A stretch of 12,945 nt of DNA from NCBI GenBank assembly GCA_050433985.1, contig JBNPWE010000041.1:1-12945 (forward strand), read 5' to 3'. The notes beneath the pieces are model-generated. The model searched no databases. It was not told the origin of the DNA and saw only the letters and a program-made list of their open reading frames with translations. Shown piece after piece: positions 5,621 through 12,837 of this stretch. Made by a program: the position numbers and the translations under genes. The stretch is from JACIYW01 sp014359745. Lineage in GTDB: Bacteria; Pseudomonadota; Alphaproteobacteria; Rhodobacterales; Rhodobacteraceae. The stretch's first letter is position 1, and each line of letters starts with the position of its first letter.

Positions 5621-6787
5621 TTACATGCGTTTGGCGACTTCTTCGAGCATGACCTCGGTGGCGCCGCCGCCGATGGCCTGAACGCGGGCATCGCGCGACA
5701 TGCGTTCCACCGGCGTTTCGCGCATATAGCCCATGCCGCCATGAAACTGGACGCAATCGTAAAGCACGGAATTTACCAGCTCGCCGCAATAGGCCTTGAC
5801 CATCGAGACCTCCTTGACGCAATCGCGGCCTGCCGCGTCCAGCGTCGCGGCGTGATAGGTAAGCTGGCGTCCCGCCGCGATCCGGGTCTGGCAATCGGCC
5901 AGCCGCTGGCGCACCGCCTGCTTGTCCCAGAGCACGCCGCCGAAGGCCTTGCGCTGCCTGACGTAATCCACCGTCATGTCGAGCGCGGTCTGCGCTTCGG
6001 CGCAGGCCATCGCGCCCAGCACGATCCGTTCGTTCTGGAAGTTCTTCATCACCGAATAAAAGCCCCGGTTGACCTCGCCCAGCACGTTTTCGGCCGGGAT
6101 GCGCACATCCTCGAAGATCAGCTCGGCAGTGTCCGAGCACAGCCAGCCGGTCTTGTTCAAGGCCCGGCCGACCGAGAATCCGGGCGTGCCCTTTTCAACC
6201 GCGAACATGGTGATCCCGCGCGAGCCCTTGGCGTCGGGATCGGTTTTCGCGCCAACGAAATAGATGTCGCCATGCACGCCGTTGGTGATGAACATCTTGG
6301 TGCCGTTCAGCACCCAGTCCGAACCGTCCTGCACCGCGCGGGTGCGCATCCCCGCGACATCGGAACCGGCGCCCGGTTCGGTCACGGCCACGGCGGCGAT
6401 CTTTTCGCCAGAGGTGATCGCGGGCATCCAGCGCGCCTTCTGTTCAGGCGAGCCCGCGTTTTCCAGATGCGGCGAGGCCATGTCGGTATGCACCAGAACC
6501 GTGGCCGAAAAGCCACCGAAAGTGGAACGCCCCACCTCTTCGGCGAGCATGACGCTCGACATCACATCCAGCCCCGCGCCACCATATTGCGGATCATAGC
6601 GCATGCCCAGCACGCCCAGATCGCCCATCCGGCGCAGCACGTCGCGCGGCACCATGCCGCCTGCTTCCCAAGGCTCGGCCTTTGCCGTCACCTCGGTTTC
6701 GATGAACCGGCGCAACTGCGCACGGATCATTTCCAGGTCTTCGTTGAACGGGCCTGTGGCCGTGTCGATGGGGTCTTGTCTGGTCAT
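5621..6787 (-). CDS. Acyl-CoA dehydrogenase, isovaleryl/citronellyl-CoA dehydrogenase type
   Basis: A 388-residue FAD enzyme that would introduce the alpha,beta double bond into an acyl-CoA and pass electrons to ETF. Family motifs: the FAD/substrate loop VAVTEPGAGSDVAG (about 133-146), MFITNG (165-170), QRKAFGG (278-284) and the C-terminal FHGGMGYMRETPVERMSRDA (348-367). The usual catalytic Glu near the C-terminus (YEGT in medium-chain enzymes) is absent, since that site reads IGGGATEV (372-379). Instead E253 in NERIVLGA matches the helix-G catalytic Glu of isovaleryl-CoA and long-chain dehydrogenases (family knowledge, aligned from memory). This fits a branched-chain substrate. The start ATG overlaps the carboxylase alpha stop as ATGA and has a strong GGAGGA site 6 nt upstream. 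Isovaleryl-CoA, citronellyl-CoA or another branched acyl-CoA are all possible. Confidence 0.9.
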   Translation of the reverse strand: MTRQDPIDTATGPFNEDLEMIRAQLRRFIETEVTAKAEPWEAGGMVPRDVLRRMGDLGVLGMRYDPQYGGAGLDVMSSVMLAEEVGRSTFGGFSATVLVHTDMASPHLENAGSPEQKARWMPAITSGEKIAAVAVTEPGAGSDVAGMRTRAVQDGSDWVLNGTKMFITNGVHGDIYFVGAKTDPDAKGSRGITMFAVEKGTPGFSVGRALNKTGWLCSDTAELIFEDVRIPAENVLGEVNRGFYSVMKNFQNERIVLGAMACAEAQTALDMTVDYVRQRKAFGGVLWDKQAVRQRLADCQTRIAAGRQLTYHAATLDAAGRDCVKEVSMVKAYCGELVNSVLYDCVQFHGGMGYMRETPVERMSRDARVQAIGGGATEVMLEEVAKRM

Positions 6788-8790
6788 CGGGTTTCCTCCG
6801 GATCGAGTTTTACGAGGGGCGCCTGCCCGGCGACCGTATCGCCCGGCGCGCAGTAGATTTCAGCCACGATGCCCGAAACGGGGGCGGTCAGGCTTTGCAG
6901 AAGTTTCATCGCCTCAAGCACCACCAGCGTGTCGCCCGCCGCGACCCGATCGCCGGGCGCGACGCGCAGCTCGACCACCGCGCCGGGCATCGGGGCGCGC
7001 AGGGTGTCTGCCCCCCCGGCCTGTTCCGAGGCGCGTTGCAGGTGGCGGTCTGCCAGCGTTTCAAACCCGAAGGTGGCCATGCCGTCGGGCGTGGACAGAT
7101 GCACCTGCCAGTGATCCTTGGCGCGGCGCAGGTGGGCGGCGCGGGCAAAGGGGATACCGTCGATGCGCCCGGTCAGGCGATTGGCGGCCAGTGCGGGCGC
7201 TTCTACGGCCAAATCGGCGCCGTCGGGCAATATCATCGCCAGTTGCGTTGCATCGCCCGCCACGCGGGTCGGATCGTCATCGCCCGAGGCCCAATAATAT
7301 GCCGCACCCGGCCGACCCGCGGGCGCGGTCAGACGCCAGGCACCCAGCGTTTGCCACGGGGTGTTGCCGGTCTTGGGCGCCAGATGCAGATGCAGGGCCA
7401 GTGCCGCCAGCGCGCGGCTTTGCGCATCGGGTTCGGGGGGTGTCCATCCGTCTGGAAACAGCTCGGCCAGCCCGGCGGTATGATGCCGGAGCGCGGCAAA
7501 ATCGGGATGCATCAGCAAGGCACGCTGAAAGGCGAGGTTCACCCCCACCCCGCCCACGGCAAAACGATTGATCGCGGCCACGCTTTCGCGGATCGCCTGT
7601 GCCCGGTCGGGGGCATGGACGATCAGCTTGGCCAGCATGGAATCGTAGTGATGGCCGACAACCGAGCCCTCGCCGACCCCGGTATCGAGCCGAACGCCCG
7701 AAGGCGGTGCCCAAAGCGTGATCGTGCCGGTTTCGGGGCGGTAGTTTTCAGCCGGGTTTTCGGCGGCGATGCGCACCTCGATGGCATGGCCGTCGAAGCG
7801 CAGATCGCTTTGCCCGAAAGTCAGCGCCTCGCCCCGCGCGATGCGCAATTGCCATTCCACCAGGTCGATCCCGGTGATCGCCTCGGTCACGGGATGTTCG
7901 ACCTGAAGGCGGGTGTTCATCTCGAGAAAGTAATACGCGGCGCGCTCGGGGTCATAAAGATATTCCACCGTCCCGGCAGAGCGGTATCCGATCGCCTGCG
8001 CAAGCCGCACGGCGGCTGTGCGCATGTCGTCGCGCAGATCGTCGGGCAGATCGGGGGCCGGGGCCTCTTCGATCAGTTTCTGGTGGTTGCGCTGAAGCGA
8101 ACAGTCGCGGTCGCCGAGATGCAGCACGGTGCCGTGGGTGTCGCCCAGCACCTGCACCTCGACATGGCGGGCGCGGGGGGCATAGCGTTCCAGAAACACC
8201 GCCGGGTCGCCGAATGCCCCCTGCGCCTCGGCGCGGGCAGCGGCGATCGCCTCGGGCGCGTCCTTCAGGTCGGTGACGAGGCGCATCCCGCGCCCGCCGC
8301 CGCCCGCGCTGGCCTTGACCAGGAACGGCACCCCGAGCGCGCCCGCCTCTTGCAGCAGGCGCGCGTCGGATTGATCCGCACCGCGATAACCGGGCAGCAC
8401 CGGCACCCCGGCGGCCTCGGCGGCGGCCTTGGCCGCGATCTTGGACCCCATTTTGGCGATGGCGCGGGCTTCCGGCCCGACAAAGACCAGCCCCGCCGCC
8501 TCGACCGCCGCCGCGAAATCGGCGTTTTCGGACAGAAAGCCATAGCCGGGATGCACCGCGCCCGCGCCGGTGGCGCGCGCGGCCCCCAGGATGGCCGCGA
8601 CGTTCAGATAGCTGGCGGACGGGGCGGCGGGGCCGATGCAGATGGCGTGATCGGCCTCGGCCACGAAGGGTGCGTCGCGGTCGGCCTCGGAAAAGACGGC
8701 CACCGTTTCCAGCCCCAGCTTGCGGCAACCGCGCTGGATGCGCCGGGCAATCTCGCCCCGGTTGGCGATGAGGACGCGGGTAAAGCTCAT
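6784..8790 (-). CDS. Biotin-containing acyl-CoA carboxylase alpha subunit (biotin carboxylase plus BCCP), MCC/GCC type
   Basis: This subunit carboxylates its own biotin with ATP and bicarbonate for transfer by the beta subunit encoded two genes upstream. I place the start at ATG 8788-8790 (MSFTRVLIANRGEIARR, 668 residues), the usual family beginning, with an ATGA overlap with the hydratase gene; an ATG 12 nt earlier (8800-8802) is possible. Order of domains: N-terminal biotin carboxylase with HPGYGFLSEN (about 80-89), the ATP-grasp loop KASAGGGGRGM (159-169), HVEVQVLGD, RDCSLQRNHQKLIEEAP and FLEMNTRLQVEHPVTE (288-303); a BT-like linker; and a C-terminal biotinyl domain with the site VVLEAMKLLQS, K629. 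The residue after the biotinylated Lys is Leu rather than the common Met. The length matches methylcrotonyl- and geranyl-CoA carboxylase alpha subunits rather than propionyl-CoA carboxylase by context. Confidence 0.92.
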   Translation of the reverse strand: MSFTRVLIANRGEIARRIQRGCRKLGLETVAVFSEADRDAPFVAEADHAICIGPAAPSASYLNVAAILGAARATGAGAVHPGYGFLSENADFAAAVEAAGLVFVGPEARAIAKMGSKIAAKAAAEAAGVPVLPGYRGADQSDARLLQEAGALGVPFLVKASAGGGGRGMRLVTDLKDAPEAIAAARAEAQGAFGDPAVFLERYAPRARHVEVQVLGDTHGTVLHLGDRDCSLQRNHQKLIEEAPAPDLPDDLRDDMRTAAVRLAQAIGYRSAGTVEYLYDPERAAYYFLEMNTRLQVEHPVTEAITGIDLVEWQLRIARGEALTFGQSDLRFDGHAIEVRIAAENPAENYRPETGTITLWAPPSGVRLDTGVGEGSVVGHHYDSMLAKLIVHAPDRAQAIRESVAAINRFAVGGVGVNLAFQRALLMHPDFAALRHHTAGLAELFPDGWTPPEPDAQSRALAALALHLHLAPKTGNTPWQTLGAWRLTAPAGRPGAAYYWASGDDDPTRVAGDATQLAMILPDGADLAVEAPALAANRLTGRIDGIPFARAAHLRRAKDHWQVHLSTPDGMATFGFETLADRHLQRASEQAGGADTLRAPMPGAVVELRVAPGDRVAAGDTLVVLEAMKLLQSLTAPVSGIVAEIYCAPGDTVAGQAPLVKLDPEETR

Positions 8791-9581
8791 TTCACGCGCC
8801 ATGACGGGCTGCTTTTGTCAAGAAAGCTGTTGATGCCTTCGATCCCTTCCCCGGTTTCCCATGCATCGGCCAGCCGGTCGGCGGTGTAGATCATGTTGGT
8901 TTCCAGGTCATGCGCCGCGACATAGGCGATCAGCGCCTTGGTATCGGCCACCGCACCGGGTGCTGCCTGAAGGTGATCGTGCACCACCCGTTCAACGGCA
9001 GCGTCCAGCGCGTCGGGGGCCACGACCTCGGTCAACAGCCCGATCCGTTCGGCGCGCGCGCTGTCGAACAGGGCACCCGACAGCATGGTTTCGCGCGAAT
9101 GCACCTTGCCGATGCGGGCCACGACGTAAGGCGAGATATTGGCGGGCAGCAGGCCCAGCTTGACCTCGGTCAGGCCAAACCGCGCCCCTTCGGTGCCGAT
9201 GGTATAGTCGCAAACCGATATCATGCCGACCCCGCCGCCATAGGCCGGGCCGTTTATCCGCCCGATCAGCGGCTTGGGCATTGTGTCGAGTCGGCGCAAA
9301 AGCTGCGCAAGCGTGGCACTTTGTTCGACCCGCTCGGCGCGGGTCTTTTCGATATTCGAGGCGAACCAGTTGAAATCCCCCCCGGCGCAGAAGCTTTTGC
9401 CGACGCCGGTCAAAACCACGATGCGCACGCTTTTATCGGACGCCAGCCGTCCGGCCGCGTCATTAAGCTCTGCAATCAGCGTGCCGTTCAGGGCATTGTG
9501 CTTGTCCGGGCGGTTCAGGGTTACGGTGGCGACACCGCGCGCGTCGGTCCCGATCAGGAGGGTTTCGTACGTCGTCGTCAT
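8787..9581 (-). CDS. Enoyl-CoA hydratase/isomerase family protein, methylglutaconyl-CoA hydratase (LiuC/AtuE) type
   Basis: A 264-residue crotonase-fold enzyme. The oxyanion hole segments are SFCAGGDFNW (about 63-72) and GPAYGGGVGM (111-120). Of the two catalytic glutamates of rat crotonase, the E164 equivalent is present (E139 in FGLTEV), while the E144 position is Gly119, as I recall for bacterial methylglutaconyl-CoA hydratases. The segment LGLLPANISPYVVARIG (142-158) is a signature of that group. It would hydrate the carboxylated enoyl-CoA made by the neighbouring carboxylase: 3-methylglutaconyl-CoA to HMG-CoA, or a longer homologue such as isohexenylglutaconyl-CoA. The start follows a GAGGT Shine-Dalgarno, 10 nt after the beta-subunit stop; the stop overlaps the alpha subunit start. 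Confidence 0.9.
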   Translation of the reverse strand: MTTTYETLLIGTDARGVATVTLNRPDKHNALNGTLIAELNDAAGRLASDKSVRIVVLTGVGKSFCAGGDFNWFASNIEKTRAERVEQSATLAQLLRRLDTMPKPLIGRINGPAYGGGVGMISVCDYTIGTEGARFGLTEVKLGLLPANISPYVVARIGKVHSRETMLSGALFDSARAERIGLLTEVVAPDALDAAVERVVHDHLQAAPGAVADTKALIAYVAAHDLETNMIYTADRLADAWETGEGIEGINSFLDKSSPSWRVK

Positions 9582-9591
9582 GTCATTGACC

Positions 9592-11190
9592 TCACATTCT
9601 GAATACGGGTGTATGGCGCCCTGCCTCGGGCACCGATGTCACGATGGCCAGGCACAGGCCAAGGATATCGCGGGTCTGGCCCGGTTCGATCAGCCCGTCA
9701 TCCCAAAGCCGCGACGTGGCATAATAGGGATCGGACTGTTCGCCGTATTGGGCGCGCACCCGTGCCTCGATCCGCGCCATGTCGGCCTGCATCTCATCCG
9801 GGTCGCCGCCCTTCTCGCGGCGCAGTTCCAGCATCACGTTGGTTGCGATATCGGCCGACATCGTGGCCAGTTCTGCCGTGGGCCAGGCAAAAAGGAAATC
9901 CGGCCCAAAGCCGCGCCCGCACATGCCGTAATTGCCCGCGCCATAAGAGCCGCCCAGCAGGACCGACATGCGCGGCACCTTGGCCACCGACATGGCATAG
10001 ACCAGCTTGGCGCTGTCCTTGGCGATGCCGCCGCGTTCGGCCTCTGTCCCGACCATGAAGCCGGAGATGTTGTGCAGAAACAAAAGCGGGATATTGCGCT
10101 GGTCGCACATCGAAACAAACTGCGCCCCCTTGAGCGAGCTTTCCGACAGAAGCGCGCCGTTATTGGCCAGGATGCCGACGCGATAGCCATGGATGCGCGC
10201 CGTGCCGCAGACCAGCGTCTCGCCCCAGCCGGGCTTGAATTCGCGGAACTCGCCCGCGTCGATCATGCGCAACAGAACCTCGCGCATGTCATAGGGTTGT
10301 TTGCGGTCGGCGCTGATGATGCCGGGCAATTCGGAGGGATCATGCGCGGACGGTTCGGGGGCCGTGTCGGGGCGCATCTCGCGCGGCTGGCCAAGCTCGG
10401 CCACGATGTCGCGCATCAGCGCCAGCGCATGGTATTCGTCTTCGGCCAGATGGTCGGACACGCCCGAGACGCGCGTGTGCATCTCGGCCCCGCCGAGCGT
10501 TTCGCCATCGACCTCTTCGTTGATCGCCACCTTGACGATCGAGGGGCCGCCCAGATGGATACGCGCGTTTCCGCGCACCATGATGACCTCGTCCGACAGG
10601 GCGGGAATATAGGCGCCGCCCGCCGTGCACCCGCCGAACACCGCCGAGATCTGCGGCAAGCCGCTGGCCGACATGTTGGTCTGGCGATAAAAGGAATTGC
10701 CGAAATGCCGGGCATCGGGAAACACCCGGTCCTGTTCGGGCAGATAGGCGCCGCCGCAATCCACCAGATACAGGCAGGGCATCCGGTTTTCCGCGGCAAT
10801 CTCTTGGGCGCGGATGTGCTTTTGCACCGTCTCGTGGTAAAAAGAGCCGCCCTTGACCGTGGCGTCATTGGCGATCATCACGCAAGGCTGGCCGTGGACG
10901 ATGCCGATGCCGGTCACGATCCCCGCGCCGGGCACTTCACTGCCATATTGCCCGTATGCCGCCAGCGACGACAGTTCCAGAAACGCCGTGCCCGGATCCA
11001 CCAGCAGGTCGATGCGTTCGCGGACCAGCAGCTTGCCGCGCTTGCGGTGACGTTCCACCATGTCGGGGCGTCCGCCCGATGTGGCGTCGGCCATCCGCGC
11101 GCGCAGGGTCGCGATGCGCGCGCTTTGCGCGGCGTGGTTGTGGGTATAGATTTCCGATGTGGTCAGCACCGCTGTTTCAAGACGCGCCAT
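9592..11190 (-). CDS. Acyl-CoA carboxylase beta subunit (carboxyltransferase), MCC/GCC type
   Basis: A 532-residue carboxyltransferase that moves CO2 from biotin to an acyl-CoA. N-domain marks are RGKLLVRERIDLLVDPGTAF (about 51-70), GAGIVTGIG (88-96), NDATVKGGSFYHETV (108-122), YLVDCGGAYLPEQDRVFPD (141-159) and the oxyanion loop FGGCTAGGAYIPALSDE (185-201). C-domain marks are HNISGFMVGTEAERGGIAKD and GGSYGAGNYGMCGR, with SRLWDDGLIEP near the C-terminus. ATVKGGS and GNYGMCGR point to the methylcrotonyl/geranyl-CoA carboxylase branch rather than acetyl- or propionyl-CoA carboxylase. Which acyl chain fits depends on pocket residues I cannot map reliably. It starts 3 nt after the tetR stop, with AGGAAAG upstream inside tetR; the alpha partner is two genes downstream, the order seen in liu and atu clusters. 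Confidence 0.92.
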   Translation of the reverse strand: MARLETAVLTTSEIYTHNHAAQSARIATLRARMADATSGGRPDMVERHRKRGKLLVRERIDLLVDPGTAFLELSSLAAYGQYGSEVPGAGIVTGIGIVHGQPCVMIANDATVKGGSFYHETVQKHIRAQEIAAENRMPCLYLVDCGGAYLPEQDRVFPDARHFGNSFYRQTNMSASGLPQISAVFGGCTAGGAYIPALSDEVIMVRGNARIHLGGPSIVKVAINEEVDGETLGGAEMHTRVSGVSDHLAEDEYHALALMRDIVAELGQPREMRPDTAPEPSAHDPSELPGIISADRKQPYDMREVLLRMIDAGEFREFKPGWGETLVCGTARIHGYRVGILANNGALLSESSLKGAQFVSMCDQRNIPLLFLHNISGFMVGTEAERGGIAKDSAKLVYAMSVAKVPRMSVLLGGSYGAGNYGMCGRGFGPDFLFAWPTAELATMSADIATNVMLELRREKGGDPDEMQADMARIEARVRAQYGEQSDPYYATSRLWDDGLIEPGQTRDILGLCLAIVTSVPEAGRHTPVFRM

Positions 11191-11193
11191 GTA

Positions 11194-11808
11194 TCAGCTT
11201 TCCTGTTCTGCAAGTATTCCGTGGAGGAAGACATCGGCATAGGTGCGCGCCAACGCATCGGCGCTGCCGCGATCCGGGTCAAACCATTCAAGCGTGGCGT
11301 TCAACGCTCCAATCAGCGTCATGCGCAGGCGGCGGATGTCGAGATCGCGTTTCAGCGCGCCGTTTTTCTGCAGCCGCGACAGAAGTCTATCCCATTCGGC
11401 TTCATAGGCGCGGCGGGTGGGCAGATTGGCATCGCGCACGGATTGCGGCACCTGCCCGAAAATGCGCACATTGGCCGAGGAGTAATCGCTAACCTCCAGA
11501 AGCGCGCGCAGATGCGCCCCGATCGCGGCCCGCAGGATCGCTTCGGCGCCGGTGCCCTCGGGCAAGGCGGCAACGGCCTGACGCATGCTTTCGTGAACGG
11601 TTCGGATACCGGCATCGAGTATCTCCACGACGATCTCATCCCTGGAGCCGAAATGGTAATAGATACTGCCCGCCTTGATCCCCGCGGCCCCGGCGATCTT
11701 TCGAAGCGATACGCCCCCGTAGCCGTGATCACGAAAAAGCCGCGCGGCAACATCCAGCACGCCCTCTCGGCCCACCACGCTGCGCGGCGTCTTGCTGGTC
11801 TCGCTCAT
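11194..11808 (-). CDS. TetR/AcrR-family transcriptional regulator, probable repressor of the acyl-CoA operon
   Basis: With the start at ATG 11806-11808 the protein has 204 residues, normal for TetR. The N-terminal DNA-binding domain includes EGVLDVAARLFRDHGY and the helix-turn-helix VSLRKIAGAAGIKAGSIYYH followed by FGSRDEIV. The rest is an all-helical ligand domain ending with ATLEWFDPDRGSADALARTY. An upstream ATG at 11929-11931 would add 41 residues of non-TetR character, cross the promoter and an 8-G tract, and is rejected; a GCGGA ribosome site lies 7 nt before the chosen ATG. It is the first gene of the operon and sits beside a CTAAC-N4-GTTAG repeat overlapping the likely -10, so autorepression relieved by an acyl-CoA intermediate is the obvious model (inference). 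Confidence 0.9.
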   Translation of the reverse strand: MSETSKTPRSVVGREGVLDVAARLFRDHGYGGVSLRKIAGAAGIKAGSIYYHFGSRDEIVVEILDAGIRTVHESMRQAVAALPEGTGAEAILRAAIGAHLRALLEVSDYSSANVRIFGQVPQSVRDANLPTRRAYEAEWDRLLSRLQKNGALKRDLDIRRLRMTLIGALNATLEWFDPDRGSADALARTYADVFLHGILAEQES

Positions 11809-11851
11809 CGTGGTATCCGCCAAGGGGGGGGCTCTTTCGCAAATCACATAA

Positions 11852-11865
11852 CTAACATACGTTAG
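11852..11865. promoter_or_regulatory. Candidate TetR operator
   Basis: CTAAC (11852-11856) and GTTAG (11861-11865) are perfect inverted repeats separated by ATAC, 43 nt before the tetR start codon and overlapping a plausible -10 box. Size and symmetry suit a TetR-family dimer. No other sequence in the SDR-tetR gap shows comparable symmetry apart from the GC-rich terminator-like hairpin. Confidence 0.6.
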
Positions 11866-11888
11866 GCTATATGGTGCCACAAAGTCAA
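11859..11888 (-). promoter_or_regulatory. Candidate promoter of the tetR-acyl-CoA operon
   Basis: On the minus strand TTGACT (11883-11888) is a near-consensus -35; 18 nt downstream lies TAACGT (11859-11864) as a weaker -10, inside the inverted repeat. The -35 is convincing, the -10 less so. Binding of a repressor to the repeat would block RNA polymerase here. Confidence 0.45.
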
Positions 11889-11947
11889 CCGTTTCAAACA
11901 CATTGACCAATGGCCCTGGAAACCTGCGCATTTGACGGCGCCCGGCG

Positions 11948-11972
11948 CCCGGCCCCCAGAACCGGGGCCGGG
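11948..11972 (-). terminator. GC-rich hairpin just after the SDR gene
   Basis: Perfect 9-nt arms CCCGGCCCC (11948-11956) and GGGGCCGGG (11964-11972) enclose a 7-nt loop, 10 nt after the SDR stop. There is no T-run, so termination may be partial or Rho-assisted. The adjacent GGCGCC-C-GGCGCC repeat (11937-11949) adds further structure. It probably marks the end of the thiolase-SDR transcript. Confidence 0.55.
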
Positions 11973-11982
11973 CCGTATGGGA

Positions 11983-12813
11983 TCAGATCGTGAAGCCGCC
12001 GCCGCAAATGACATGCTGGCCCGAGATGAAGTTCGATTCGGGCGAACAGAACAGATAGACCGCACCGGCGGCCTCTTGCGGGGTGCCGACGCGGCCCAGC
12101 GGGATCATGCGCTCCATCTGGGACAGAAGGTCGGGGTTCACACCCACCTTGATCTCCTTGTCTTCGACCTTGATGGTGCTGTCGCCAGCGGCGCTGCCTT
12201 CGGTCAGGCGGGTGCGGATCGGGCCAAAGGCCACCGCGTTGACATTGACCTTGTAGCGGCCCCATTCCTTGGCCATGGTCCGGGTGACCCCCAGAATACC
12301 GGCCTTGGCGGCGGAATAGTTGATCTGGCCCGCATTGCCGCCGGTCCCCGCGATGGAGGAGATATTCACCACCTTGCGGAACACTTCCTGCCCCGCGGCG
12401 GCCTCTTCCTTGAACCTGGCGCTGATCACCGGCTGCGCGGCGCGCAGGATCCGGAATGGCGCGGTCAGGTGCACGTCGATGATCGCCTGCCACTGTTCGT
12501 CGGTCATCTTCTGAACGACGCTATCCCAGGTATAGCCCGCGTTGTTGACGATGATGTCGAGCCCGCCGAAACTGTCGACGCCGGTTTTCACGAACCGCTC
12601 GGCAAAGCCGTCAGCGGTCACGCTGCCCGCGCAGACCACCGCCTCGCCGCCCGCCGCGCGAATCGCCTCGGCGGTCTCATTCGCCGGATCGGCATCGAGA
12701 TCGTTGACCACCACGCGCGCCCCTTCCGAGGCCAGCTTGAGCGCGATTTCCCGGCCGATGCCCCGGCCCGAGCCGGAAACCAGCGCCACGCGCCCGTCAA
12801 GTTTACCACTCAT
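11983..12813 (-). CDS. Short-chain dehydrogenase/reductase (FabG-like), probably acting on a 3-hydroxyacyl-CoA or alcohol
   Basis: A 276-residue classical SDR with a Rossmann fold. The cofactor loop is SGSGRGIG (13-20), the second strand ends in VNDLD (37-41), whose acidic residue suggests NAD(H) rather than NADP(H), and NNAG lies at 90-93. The catalytic set is N..S153 (NISSIAG), Y166 and K170 (YSAAK). GPIRT at 198-202 follows the usual pattern. An insertion of about 25 residues (about 205-230, with STIKVEDKEIKVGV) in the substrate-lid region is unusual for FabG and may shape substrate choice. A strong GGGAGGAG site precedes the start. It lies 24 nt downstream of an SCPx-like thiolase, so the pair may oxidise and then cleave a beta-oxidation intermediate. 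The exact substrate is unknown. Confidence 0.9.
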   Translation of the reverse strand: MSGKLDGRVALVSGSGRGIGREIALKLASEGARVVVNDLDADPANETAEAIRAAGGEAVVCAGSVTADGFAERFVKTGVDSFGGLDIIVNNAGYTWDSVVQKMTDEQWQAIIDVHLTAPFRILRAAQPVISARFKEEAAAGQEVFRKVVNISSIAGTGGNAGQINYSAAKAGILGVTRTMAKEWGRYKVNVNAVAFGPIRTRLTEGSAAGDSTIKVEDKEIKVGVNPDLLSQMERMIPLGRVGTPQEAAGAVYLFCSPESNFISGQHVICGGGFTI

Positions 12814-12837
12814 GTTCTCTCCTCCCGAACGCAGTTG

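Noticed and set aside
8791..8802. Start of the carboxylase alpha subunit 4 codons earlier
   Set aside because: MSFTRVLIANRGEIA is the family-typical beginning and forms the ATGA overlap seen at other junctions; neither start has a strong ribosome site, so this is a preference rather than proof.
6895..8889. 664-codon open frame on the plus strand
   Set aside because: Antisense image of the carboxylase alpha gene with no recognisable motif.
9274..11865. 863-codon open frame on the plus strand
   Set aside because: It is antisense to the carboxylase beta, hydratase and tetR genes. Long antisense frames arise from strong third-position G/C bias; its content is His/Gly/Arg-rich without any domain, while the minus-strand proteins are clear family members.
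11809..11931. Longer N-terminus for the TetR regulator
   Set aside because: The extra 41 residues cross the promoter, the inverted repeat and the G8 tract and are unlike TetR N-termini; the ATG at 11806-11808 gives a normal length.
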